From assembly GCA_934045905.1 (NCBI GenBank), contig OW203765.1:23100159-23164158 (forward strand): DNA of 64,000 nt. Reading direction: 5' to 3'. Position numbers and translations under genes: made by a program. Source of the DNA: Leuctra nigra. Taxonomy: Eukaryota > Arthropoda > Insecta > Plecoptera > Leuctridae. Positions 49,091 through 60,320 of the stretch are shown here, in pieces. The notes below the pieces were generated by a model, which was not told the origin of the DNA, did no database searches, and was given only the letters and a program-made list of their open reading frames with translations. The first letter of the stretch is position 1. Every line of letters starts with the position of its first letter.

Positions 49091-49626
49091 TATGGAAAGA
49101 GATAGAATGACAAAATAAGAAAAAAAATGTTCATTCAAAAGAGTTTTATTTCAACATCTTTTTAAGGAATTCGTAAAATATAATTCAACTAATTTTATCT
49201 TTAGCATTTGATTGATCCACGTCTATGATAAGTTATTGTTGCTGTATTTCAAAGAAAACAGAACTATGAAAAAACTTTGGCCACTTCTCCATGATCAAGG
49301 TGGAAGAAATCGTCTCATCTCTGATATAATTCTGCGTCTGTCCAAACATCCAAAATGAAAACAATGCGAGCCTCCCCGTGTTATTTGAATCGCATTTATA
49401 ATATCTCAATTCAAACAACACTAAACAGCATGAAGCATTCCGAGCAACCAACGACAGGAACCAACAGGTTAATAACAATTATACTCACTAAAACGTACAT
49501 CTTTGTTAACTTTTACAATTATCATTAATTAATGAAATTATTAAAAAGAATGCATGCTCATGAATTCACGTCGATTTTCAGCTACAGGAACAAATATGGC
49601 ATTGAATTTCCTCTGAGCGTTATAAC

Positions 49627-49858
49627 CTTTCCTCAGTCGTGCGTAATTTATAATCATTTTTTCAGTCGTGTTTTGTCAACTACCTTAGCTCAGTCGGGAC
49701 AACCAAACCTATATTTACTCAGTCGCGATAATTACAACTACGTTTCATATGTCGTGATATTTACTTTAATTCCTCAGTCGCGCCAATTATTACAACTACA
49801 TTTCCTATGTCGTCATTTGTAACTAATTTTCCTCATTCACGTCTTTTACAACGACCTA
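49627..49858. repeat. Degenerate array of TCAGTCG boxes every 27-31 bp
   Basis: CCTCAGTCGTGCG, TTTCAGTCGTGTT, GCTCAGTCGGGAC, ACTCAGTCGCGAT, CATATGTCGTGAT, CCTCAGTCGCGCC, CCTATGTCGTCAT and CCTCATTCACGTC recur at regular intervals, with variable AT-rich, ACAACTA-containing spacers between. This is either an old minisatellite or a repeated binding-site array. Confidence 0.55.
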
Positions 49859-50296
49859 ATGCAAGAATTAATGAAATTAAGAATTAATAATGATACCTTT
49901 TTAATAACCATTATTAAGCTGTAAAACCTAAAAGTCCTAAATAAAACTATGTGACAACCAGATTGCCCAAGTTTAGGTCTGAATTCCTCAGCACAATCGT
50001 AGATTCGCTGGATCACTCATGATAATATTTAAAATGTATTTTATTCCAAATTTTACAATCTCAAAATCTTTTTGCTAGATGTAAGGTGTAAAGTGGGATG
50101 GGTTGCGGAAATTGACCAATCAGGGTATTTAATTAAATTGTTAACTTTCTCAATTGGTAACGGATGAAAGGAGGAACATGATTGGCTAACTATTTGTTCA
50201 TAAAACATCTCACAAATAATTTCTTGAAAAGTTACAGCCGATTTGTCTCAAGATTATAGAAAAGGTATCAACATCGTTTAAGGCTGCTTAAGGCTA

Positions 50297-50797
50297 GGCC
50301 ACAATTGTCGTAATGCATAATGTTTAATGTTTAGTGTTTAATGTTTAATGTCTAAGAGAAATGGATGATAGGGTTTATGTGATATGGGCCACAATAAGTT
50401 AAAGTGATTAGTGTTTGTGGTGTTTAGTCACAGTGGTATAAGATTTGAATAAAATTCATTTCTTACAACAAAACCTTACGACAAGCCAATCAGAAAAGAC
50501 TTAGTACTGCTGCCGCGCCGTGGAGTAATTCAGAACTTGTAACTACAGTTAAAATTGCAGATAAGTAGCAGATAATATTAAACTATATGAAATAAGTAAC
50601 TTGCAAAATTTTATAGCAGATTTTTGTTTTAATTGAAGGCTGTAAAACTTCAGGATGCTCTGGAAATTACATGCATTTTGTAGTACTACTAGCGCTCCTG
50701 CAGTTTAAATAAGCCCCTATTGTGACCCTCCTTACACATTAGACATTAAGCACTAAACACTAAACAATAAACATTAAGCAATACGACAAATGTGGCC
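50297..50797. mobile_element. Non-autonomous element with about 70-bp inverted ends
   Basis: The left end starts GGCCACAATTGTCG and the right end, read in reverse, GGCCACATTTGTCG. Both continue into an internally repetitive TGTTTAATGTTTAG-type block that is mirrored at the other end. TA flanks both sides (50295-50296, 50798-50799). The centre holds no open frame of note. Confidence 0.7.
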
Positions 50798-51194
50798 TAA
50801 GCTTTACCTGTACTGAGATATGTCACTTTAAGTTTCAACTAATTAGTAGATTTTATTTTAATAAGTTACCATTCTGGAGTTGTCTACTCTTTAGCACCAA
50901 CAGACACAAAAATCAACGAGAGATGGGTGCCAAAAGTAATCATTATTTTATTTTATAATCAACACCTCTCTTTTGGTTGGAAAAAAAATTGCTTGAGTCA
51001 AAACAAATGAACAATTTTACATACATTTTTGAAAGCAGTTCGAAAATTGAAATTTTTAAATATTTCAGAAATTGTTTAATTTCAGATTCTGATTTTAAAC
51101 TTTTTCACGTGAAACGTTTTAGGTATAGCAGTGTACCATAGTATAAAGATCAGCTATTCTCTATTGTAGTTTATTCTGTATACGTGCCTTTCCT

Positions 51195-51450
51195 ATTGCA
51201 TGCGAATTAATATTAGTGTGTTAGTTGCTGCTCGACTTGGAAATAAGGAAGACACGAGAGAGGACAACATGCATAAAATCTGCATAAAATGTCAATTACA
51301 TTACATAAACCAATTTGTCAGAAATTTGTTAAAATATCATTAAATTTTTTCAAAACAATCACATAACAGGATATTGATCAAAATCCATGTATGTGACCGT
51401 TCATATAACTTGAGTATATGTGTAATATTTCAGATCGATTGGTTGTCCTG
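51195..51450 (+). repeat. Dispersed transposon-derived repeat, TGTCAATAACTCTT family
   Basis: Begins TGCATGCGAATTAATATTAG and ends GTGTAATATTTCAGATCGAT, collinear with the 41.9-kb copy. Confidence 0.4.
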
Positions 51451-52434
51451 GAAAAAGTTTCGTATACTAAAAAAATGCTAAATAAAATAACTTCTTCGAA
51501 AATGTATCTGTTCATTTACCCAATAAAAAATGACACTCGACTGTTATTAATTTCCTCCGGGCCAACTGAATCCTCCACTGACTGTATATTTCATGGTCTA
51601 TGCGCAAGCGCCCTCCAGTACCGTGGGACCTGTATCGTGCACTGCTGCCAAATGTACGCTCCTAAGAGTTCACCAAGACTCGAGAACAGGAAGCAGTTCC
51701 GGTCATCCTTAACCTCTTGGCTTCCGGTACTTGCCCTCTGCTCTGTCTCTATCTCTGTTCTTCTTCCTCTCACACATGCTCCATAGCGCCGTCTCTGTCA
51801 GACACGTGAGTTCAGAGCGATCGACAGTAGGTCTGGTCGTTCGTCCATGACACTTGCGAAGAACATGAGGTGAAGAAATTATTAATACAGAAGAAGAATA
51901 TCGGTAGGGTTCATTGAAATATGCCTCGATGAATATGATAGCTACTGGATTGTTAATATAAAAATTGTACTCAATTGTATAGATCATAAATGGTATAAAC
52001 GGAGGATCATTGAAGTCCAATATTGTTGATCCTTTGACATATCAACGATTGAAATTTTTATTTCGAACTTTTTTCATATTATAACGGAAGTTTTTTAGAG
52101 GAATTTTCAACTTTGGTTTTAACTTTTATCCAATAAGAAGTAGACATGGACCAATACAAATTATAAAGACATATACAATTACGTACGTATTGAATTGGAA
52201 TTTGAGAATTTTAATTTGTGATGCAATATTCGATAAATAGTGCACTGGAATGATAGGGGATAAAACTTGAAATTGTCTATACTTTGAACCACACTGTATT
52301 ATGAAGAACTTGACGAGATTTGAACAGTAGTATTGACAGTTATTTAAAAGTCGTTTCAACTTCTTTACTGCAGCGTTTTCTTGGCCAAATAAGGAAGATA
52401 TATTCACTATGACATTGTTCGTCAGAGCCTAAGA

Positions 52435-52615
52435 TCATAGGCTCAATAGTGACTCTCTGCACTCGTGCTCCCCTGCAGATCCTGGGTTCGATTCTAGTTG
52501 TCGGAGTTATCCTTTCTGACTTAGTAGATTTATTTAGGGTTTCCCTTAGTCGAGGGGCAAATGCCGGGAAGGTTCAGTACTACTAGGCCACGATCGCCTC
52601 CATCCTAACAGCGAC
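52435..52615 (+). repeat. tRNA-derived SINE-like copy
   Basis: It has a B-box-like CTGGGTTCGATTC and the body GGGGCAAATGCCGGGAAGGT, AGGCCACGATCGCCTCCAT, related to the 34.4-kb and 31.5-kb copies. Transposition would be by reverse transcription; no protein is encoded. Confidence 0.45.
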
Positions 52616-52756
52616 ACAACGTAGACATAACGTCGACGTAACGTCGACGTAACACAAATTTAACATTCTTTTCGTTCCGTCAACGTTGCGTCAATTGTGG
52701 ACAGACTTATTGAAGAGAATGTAGGTTTCTGTGGAAAACTTCCATAGAGTCGGTAT

Positions 52757-52887
52757 GATATGAAGGGATATGGCGTTGTGAAAAACGGGTAGCTCAGTTG
52801 GTAGAGCTCTCGCCCGGCAAGTGAGAGGTCCCGGGTTCGAGCCCCGGTTCGGTCGGATATTTTTCACAACGCACATCCCTTCATATC
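52757..52887. mobile_element. Hairpin element enclosing a tRNA-like core
   Basis: Arms starting GATATGAAGGGATATGGCG and ending CGCACATCCCTTCATATC are inverted over about 28 bp. Between them is a tRNA-like sequence (about 52788-52856): A-box TAGCTCAGTTGGTAGAGC, a 5-bp anticodon stem with loop CCGGCAA (GGC anticodon if read as a tRNA), and T arm GGTTCGAGCC. The acceptor halves do not pair, so it is not a functional tRNA gene. The reverse frame gives NRGSNPGPLTCRARALPTEL, a peptide I recall as recurrent in spurious predictions from several animal genomes. Confidence 0.6.
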
Positions 52888-53216
52888 AGACTTATTAAAC
52901 TTCCCATATACAACATTCCCGTTCCGTCCCTTACGTCGCCAGTAGGTCATTTGTAGCTATAGGCCTTTACCCGTTGCGATTAGACAAGTCTCAGAACAGT
53001 ACGACGTTAGAGCACCCCTCAAATAGATATCTTACATTGTGGGATAATTTGATCGGAAGAGGTGTGGGATCAGGTCGAATGCCTCCACCTGTTACCCCAA
53101 GCATGCAACAAGTGGCTGCTAGCAAAGTGGCGAGGAACGTCCAACAGATGTCGTGTATTGAAGTGAGGGTGCAACAGACGGTGCTAATTGAAACTACCAG
53201 GCGACAATTTGTTATT

Positions 53217-53290
53217 ACTTACCTGTCTGAGCGTCTCGGACGAAGAAGTACGGCTTTAAGATTTGAGGATCGAATCGTCCCCAAAAAGTT
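53217..53290 (-). other. Strong minus-strand splice donor with upstream open frame
   Basis: GCTCAGACAG|GTAAGTAA has a consensus donor at 53223/53222. Upstream on the minus strand a frame reads RFDPQILKPYFFVRDAQT, preceded by a B-box-like GACGATTCGATCCTC. It could be an extra 5' exon for the downstream gene or part of a tRNA-derived repeat; I favour the repeat. Confidence 0.2.
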
Positions 53291-53415
53291 TTTTTTTAAA
53301 TTAAGTTTAAGTTAAGTCAAGTTTTTAAGTTTATAAGTTTTTTAATTTGTAAAATAAACCAATATTTTGAAAAATTTTCACGTTACACTGGGACGTTGAT
53401 TACTAAATCTTTTAA

Positions 53416-53550
53416 GGGCCAGTCCTTCAATACTCTGCTTATTTTTAAACGGTTGGTTAGGACTGTATTGTCATGGCAACAACCAATGACATTCCTAGAA
53501 TGACTGTGTTAGTTAATTACTTGATTAACAGAGTATTGAAAAACTGACCC
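53416..53550. mobile_element. GGGCCAG MITE, copy G
   Basis: A well-preserved 135-bp palindromic copy between TAA duplications (53413-53415, 53551-53553). The middle has GTCATGGCAACAACC. Confidence 0.75.
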
Positions 53551-54087
53551 TAAGATAGTTATCATTATTTTGCGAGAATTAAAAATTGGTAACATGACAC
53601 CCGTAATAGAGTGGTATTCATCTTGATCGTCTGCAGAAGATTCATTCGAAATCTGATCTATGACATTGACATCAATTTCTGTAAAAACAAAACAGTTATA
53701 TTTGAGTTTGTGACATAACCGATGTTCACTGATGCTTGAGGAAGCTGTATGGAGTCAATGAACGATCAGAGTCTTTAATTTATTGTGGTTTGATCTGACT
53801 CTGAGGTCTCGAAGAAGTGAACTTTTTGTATAAGCTAAAGCTATTTAATTTATAATGTCGGATTATTGTAAATAAAATGAAAGCAAACAACCCCTGATGT
53901 GTCTTGTCTCGATGAATTGAAACGAAATGACATAATCGCCTAGCATGGCTACTAAAGTAGGTAGGCAATACTAAAGTATCTACTCTTTTAAATACCAGTG
54001 AACACTTCGAAGGGAAACTCAACATGCCATTAGAGCTCATTTGCCAACAAAATGGCGCTTCAAGTAATCAGCGACCAAATTAAATTA

Positions 54088-54247
54088 AGGTCCGGTATTA
54101 CCAAAGTTAAATTGTGCGGGATTAACTAACTATTGGATTAAATTCAACTGTTTCAATCATATCGAAGTATCTGATTGGCTTTGTGCCGCCAATTTAGTCC
54201 AACATTTAGTTAATCCGGCTCAGATTAACTTTGGTCATACCGGTCCT
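54088..54247. mobile_element. Short palindromic MITE (about 160 bp)
   Basis: Ends AGGTCCGGTATTACCAAAG and (reverse) AGGACCGGTATGACCAAAG are inverted repeats that extend about 30 bp, flanked by TTA/TAA. This looks like a separate TWA-targeting MITE family from the GGGCCAG family. No coding capacity. Confidence 0.6.
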
Positions 54248-56160
54248 AACTGTCGGACACAAAATTTTGCAACGGAAAGGCGGATGCTAGGATCTTAAAA
54301 ACCTATAATATTTCAAGAAGTGATTTTTAAAAAAGAAATGATATTGACATGTATCTCTATCATTACGCATAAATGCGAGAATTCTAAGAAATTGGCGAAT
54401 CATGTTTTCCAGAAAATTTAAAATAATAAGTTCAATAATAAAACACTTTTATTTGACCTCAGTCACTGAACCAAAAACTTGAACAATCTCAACAAAAATT
54501 ACAAAAAATTTCCCTTTTTAAACTTTTAATTTCAAAATTACTCTCTACAAAATGTCAAACTTTCTTCGATCAGCTTTCAAGTTTGTATTCAGAGCATCCC
54601 ATCGTTTAGCAATCTTCTGATAGTCATAAGTGGTTTTATCAGGGAATTAATCAGATTCGGTTTGCACACAGATGTCAAGAAACGTGCGACAAAAGAGCGC
54701 TTTACTTTCTCTGACGTCGTTGAGGCTCATGAAAGTGAATCTTGAGACAACGCCTTTAATGTGAAGATGATTGAAGAATTTTCGGTTTCTGTTACGCAGA
54801 ATGAACCACGAGATTGAAATCTAATTTTGAATCGGAGAGATTTGAGTAATGAGAATTTTTGATGACATATTTATTGTGTAATTCTTTTGGATTGGGAAAT
54901 TGAGGCGTGTGTAGTTGAAAAAGCAGTCATCTAAGATGAGTCAACGAAAGTGATTTAAATTTATACTTTCAGTTTTTTAGGATGGAATGAAGGGTTGTGA
55001 AGTGTCAAAAGATTTATGAGCTGTACTCGAACCCGTGATCTCTTATAAAATTCTAGTGACATTAAGGTCACTGGTTTGATTGGCCCATGTTCTGATCTAC
55101 AAAATTTATGTATATAACCATTCGATAGAATCCCCTCAGAAGCTAAATAACGAGCACATTTTTTTTTAAAGATAAATCAGAATTTTCTTCCTACTCCACT
55201 GCGGTAACGTTGTCCACAGTTGCAATTAAATGACCATGAATTTATATATTACTGAGTTAATCTTTTGGAAAAATGAAAAATTCTGTTTGCGGAAAACGAT
55301 TTTTTTTCTTAATTTTTTTGAGTTTTGCAATATCTTATGAAATATTACTAATAAAGATTGCTGAATTTAACTAATCTACAAGTCCCAAATAAAATAGTAA
55401 ACTTGAACCTAGTCCAATTTGTAAACATTGAAATCTGTATTTATACCTACTGATGACAACAATTTATTTCAGGGAATATTTCAAGGCATATTTTTTTAGT
55501 TTTATTTGGATGGACAATGTCATGTACCTAATTTAATAGTTTCACTACATAAATTATATTGAAAATATTATCTTTCGATGAATCAAAACCAACCCTAATT
55601 TATATGAAATCCGTGGGATCAAATATCTTACTTTCTCAATAAACTAACCTAAAATTAACTTATTATATCCAACATAATTATAATACTTAATATTTTGCAT
55701 CTACAATATTATTATTCTCCGTGTAAGCGAATTTGTGCGGGCCGCAATTTACCTACTCAAACGATTAAGTCGAAATAATCAACATTGATTGAAATTCAAC
55801 GATCAACTTAGCTCTAAGCATTGTGGCTCCACCCTGAATGCAATTACAGTAATTAGTAAACGCATAGAGGTAAGAAGGCTATGGTAAACGTATGATGGAT
55901 CTATCATACTCTGCCTTAACTGCACCTTGGTGCAATAGATTATACGTAGGTAGTAAACGACTCAAGGTCGCATTACACTGGGCAAAGCAAAATGCAAATC
56001 TTGAAATGATCGTTAAATATTTGTGCAGATTAAAAAAATGTTTTATTAAATGATCGGATTTATAGAAAATAATATTTTAAAATGTAGTTGTAAATGTTAT
56101 TTATACGTTTTTATGATAATTATGTAACATAACTCTTATGAAACATAAAGATATGCAATT

Positions 56161-56716
56161 TTTGAACCCTCAAAGAAAGTAACTACTAGTTAGTAAATAT
56201 AATAGTAAATCTTATTCTGTATCATACTATTTCGGTAATAATGGTAATAATCGTATTGATTAGTGACTGAGAAAAATAGCAATTTATGTGACTTATCATA
56301 CTATTTTAAATATTATTTTTATTCGTTATTCTAGTTTACATGCCTACTTGCGAATTTCTAGTGTCTTGCAAAATAAAGGTAAAATAAGATCAGAGTAGAT
56401 TAAAACTTGGCCCTGGTGTAAAACTGGTATACTACTGGTATTTTTGAACCCTCAAAGAAAGTAACTACTAGTAAGTAAATATAATAGTAAATCTTATTCT
56501 GTATCATACTATTTCGGTAATAATGGTAGTAATCGTATTGATTAGTGACTGAGAAAAATAGCAATTTATGTAATTTATCATACTATTTTAAATATTATTT
56601 TTATTCGTTATTCTAGTTTATATACCTACTTGCGAATTTCTAGTGTCTTGCAAAATAAAGGTAAAATAAGATCAGAGTAGATTAAAACTTGGGGCTGGTG
56701 TAAAACTGGTATACTA
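56161..56716. repeat. Recent tandem duplication, 282-bp unit
   Basis: The unit starting TTTGAACCCTCAAAGAAAGT at 56161 recurs at 56443, with only a handful of substitutions across about 275 bp. High identity suggests a recent event. The unit is AT-rich and non-coding. Confidence 0.9.
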
Positions 56717-59700
56717 TATAGAAACGTGGTGTTGCAACAGAAATCATCTTTTAGCGAAACTAAATTTTTTATGACGTATGCAATGTACAGCAATATTGTA
56801 CCAATAGAATACATTATGGTTGATAGTTCTAAGAAAACGTCCGAAATATTTAAATCTCCTATTTTCATCAATCCTTAGGTACAAATTATATCGATAGAAT
56901 TTGATGAAATTCCTATTCGAATTAGAGAGTTCGTTCCAGTGTAATGTTGCCTTATAGTTTATGTGACCAGTTAATGCCTGTGGTCAACTTAATATTGCAT
57001 GAGCTTCACTAAATTGTTCCTCTTTATTATACCTATCTACTAAACGTAAGCAATAACGAGAGTTAAAGACACAGTTTAGTCAGTTTAATGTCATGTTTAA
57101 AGCTCTTTTCAATAACTTAATTATCTCATTTTCAACGTTTATTGTTTTTATAAAGACCATAATTTAAACCTTAGCTAAATCCGCAGTCAATTGGTTATTG
57201 GTGGTCGAAAAAAAAGTGCTAACAGAAATATAAATGTGTAATGATTGGTCTTAATTTGTGGACCTGTTTTTGCAGGATACTTTTCATGCCCATGTCTGCC
57301 AGAGGCAAATGTTACAATCTTGAGAGAGCACTTCATCTTTTCAACAGGTATTCTGATCCATGTTTCGAAACAAGACCAAGACATATTTTAACAAATGTAA
57401 ACACAGCAAGAGGAAAATTTAGTAAAACAAATAATTGAATAACGTACGTAATTGATGAAAAAAATGTATGTAATTAACATTATACTTGAAGAATTTGAGT
57501 TAAACCGTGTTATATTTAGTGAAAACTTTGTTGCGCGAGTTTCATTCCAAAAATTGATTCGTGTATCTGGCTTCAGTGTCCATTTTGAATTAGATTGTGT
57601 CAATCCTCAAAGTGATGTACGAGATATATGTTTTGTTTATTCGCATTGAAGTATACACCTAATAAATACAAGAATGGGTCCGGGCCCCAAAGGCCCCTTT
57701 CCGAAAAATAAGGAAATCATAGTAGAATAGAATCAGTTGATTTTTTGTATGTTTGGGGAAACAATGTAAGGAGGCTATATCACATAAATCTTAAAACTAC
57801 ATGATATAAAATGATATAACGACATTTGAGGAGCTAAATTTCAAAATGCAACTTGTACAAAAGCATTGAAAAGAGATAAACGCGATTTTCTATTGATTTG
57901 CAAGGAAGGGATACGAAATCCTGGGTCTTGGTTTAATATGATTTATACAAGTTCTGTTGCTCTTCATGTTTTTCACCTCTAAAACAAAAACAAAAAAAAT
58001 TGACAAAAAGCATTTTGAAATGTTGCATTTTGAATGTGTTTACTCAAATCTGGACTCAGTTTGAGTTTCTTACTTTCTGGGAAGTAGCCCATTGAGTAGG
58101 TAGATCTAAGTAGATCGAAGCAACTAGTTGCAAAATAGCCTGTCTATCATAAATCCCAAGTAAAATAAAAACACTTTTGTATATACTGATCAAAGTCCCT
58201 TCACACCATCACTTGAAACAGCAATTAAACGAGTTAAATGGCCACAAATCTTCTCTATTATGTTCAACATTTTCACTCTTCTCGTGTCATCTTTTCATTT
58301 GTCGCGTGTTGTGATTGCAGTGAAATTAACAACACACTGATTTCGCTTTTCGACGGCTGACCCGTGAAATATGGCTGATTATAGACACGTGACAAACATT
58401 CGAAGAAATGTTTCAAAAGAGTTTTCGATTTCGTTGTACCTACTGCTCGTGTGTGCAGTGAAGTTATAATTGTTTACTGAGTTTTAGTTACGTTGACATT
58501 TTAGTAAGCCAGATTCAAACAAACTGAATTTATTGGGCGATGAAGTATTCGAAACGCCACAAGTGAGGCTAAATAAGTTGAACTAAGCTAGGTGACTACA
58601 CAGTAGTCAGTAACGGAGCAGAGAATTTGGCTCTAATATTAATTTTTACGTGATTTGTTGCTGCTTTGAAGTATGTTCAGAACAAATAAATGGGTTAAAA
58701 TAAAAAATTGCAAAGAAAAGGTAAAAAAGGTAAAAGTTAAAAGGTTAAAATTATAAAAAAAATCATTTCTTTTAAAAATTAAATGATGTGTAATAATCAA
58801 AGACAAAACTCTGAATAATGGTAAATTACATGAATTGTTAATTTTATTTAACCATACACATTATTTAATTGAGTTATGTCCACATTTTAGCAAAGTAATT
58901 AGAGATAGCTTTCATTTGGTTCAGTCAGTTGGTCTATATGCTTTTGAATATTTGGGCACAAGGGCGTTCGCAAGAATTATGTAAAGGGGAGGGTCTCCCA
59001 GCCCATGCGGGTCCGGGGTTATTTTAAGACAATATCTATTATCGAATTTAAGCGGAATTCTAATGAAAAAAACATCAGAAATGATTTAAAAAACAGTACA
59101 AAGTAATTTTCGAACCACTCGACCCCTGCCTTATCTGTATGAAAGTATTAACCACTCGAGCTTTTCTCCTGAGCTGTGAAAGCTTGTGTGTGAAAGTCCT
59201 GCATGTTGTGATAATTAGTTTATTAAACGGCGTAGCAAGGCGTTGCTAGAAGTGACAGTGTCAAGCTACAGGACATTCATGTCACCTTCAACTCTCTACA
59301 AAGCTAAATTAACAAGTCAAAAGTCGCGCTTCGTGAGCTGATGCGACGCAAGAAAAATATTATGCAACGGTCCAAAGAAGTTGGGGTAAAAAACATAACG
59401 CAAACAAGCATACGAGAAAGTGAAGTGTTACTAAAGGAAATTTAAAAATATAAGTTTGTGTTTTATTTAAAACATGCGAATCTTGTAAATATGTTGTGAG
59501 CACGTTTTTATTTCAAATAAGTATTTTATAATTGTATGTAATTTAATCGAACATTAGTTTGTCATATTAATGTAAAAGAACACTTTGAAATGGCAATTTA
59601 ATGAACCTGGCACCTCCACCAAAACTATGACAAATGTGTGTACATCTCTTAAAAATGTATATAAAATCCATGACAGTTATTGACACAGACGTATGGATAT

Positions 59701-60254
59701 TTCTGTATCGCAAGTTTAAAAGTGGATTGTGCTAAACAAAACAAAATTAAAATATTTTAATTCATCATACAGTAAAAATAAATTAAACACAATATTATTC
59801 TCCGCAGTTTATTATTTTGGACGATAATAATTATAAATTATAAAATAAAAAGTATAGGTACTTGATTTATACAATTTTAATACTAAGGCGTACGTTCGAT
59901 AACCTGTTTTGAACTGTTCTGGATTGAAAAATTAGACTTTGAATTTCTCTCAATCCCTCTCTTTTGAGGAACTCTAAATTAACCATCATTTGATCCCTAT
60001 GAAATCCTTTTCATGGCTCAAGCTTCAGAATCTCGATTTGTCTATTGAAATTATGTTCAATAACGCTTCCAACGCCAACTCAAACCACATTAGCAGGTGG
60101 TCATCACATTTCGGGGCCGGGTCAAATATAACCTTAAAGGTCAAAATCACCAAAGTTCCGATCAAAACATTCTGAAATCTCACCGGAAACATGGAGATAA
60201 ACAATTTCACAGTCAATAAAATCTCTTCTTCTCATCAATAGGTCCATCACTACC

Positions 60255-60320
60255 CCATGTGGGACCGCGTGGGGCCCACACTGGGCCTCCCACACGAGTG
60301 TGGGCAGCGCAACCAATGGC
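60255..60320. promoter_or_regulatory. GC-rich islet with nested GTGGG/CCCAC palindromes and CCAAT
   Basis: GTGGGGCCCAC (60269-60279) and CCCACACGAGTGTGGG (60289-60304) are palindromes, followed by AACCAATGGCGC with a CCAAT box. Composition differs sharply from the flanks. A minus-strand open frame crosses it (60134-60553) but has no recognisable domain. Confidence 0.3.

Noticed and set aside
51418..51786. 122-residue plus-strand open frame, the longest outside SoxF on that strand
   Set aside because: Its first 40 codons are within a dispersed transposon-derived repeat, and no domain or splice signal is evident.
52788..52856. Functional tRNA gene with GGC anticodon
   Set aside because: D, anticodon and T arms can be drawn, but the acceptor halves do not pair and there is no Pol III terminator T-run right after. 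It is part of the hairpin element.
52974..53315. 113-residue plus-strand open frame (transposase or similar)
   Set aside because: The start lies in a SINE-like tail and the end is a T-rich run; I could not match any family.
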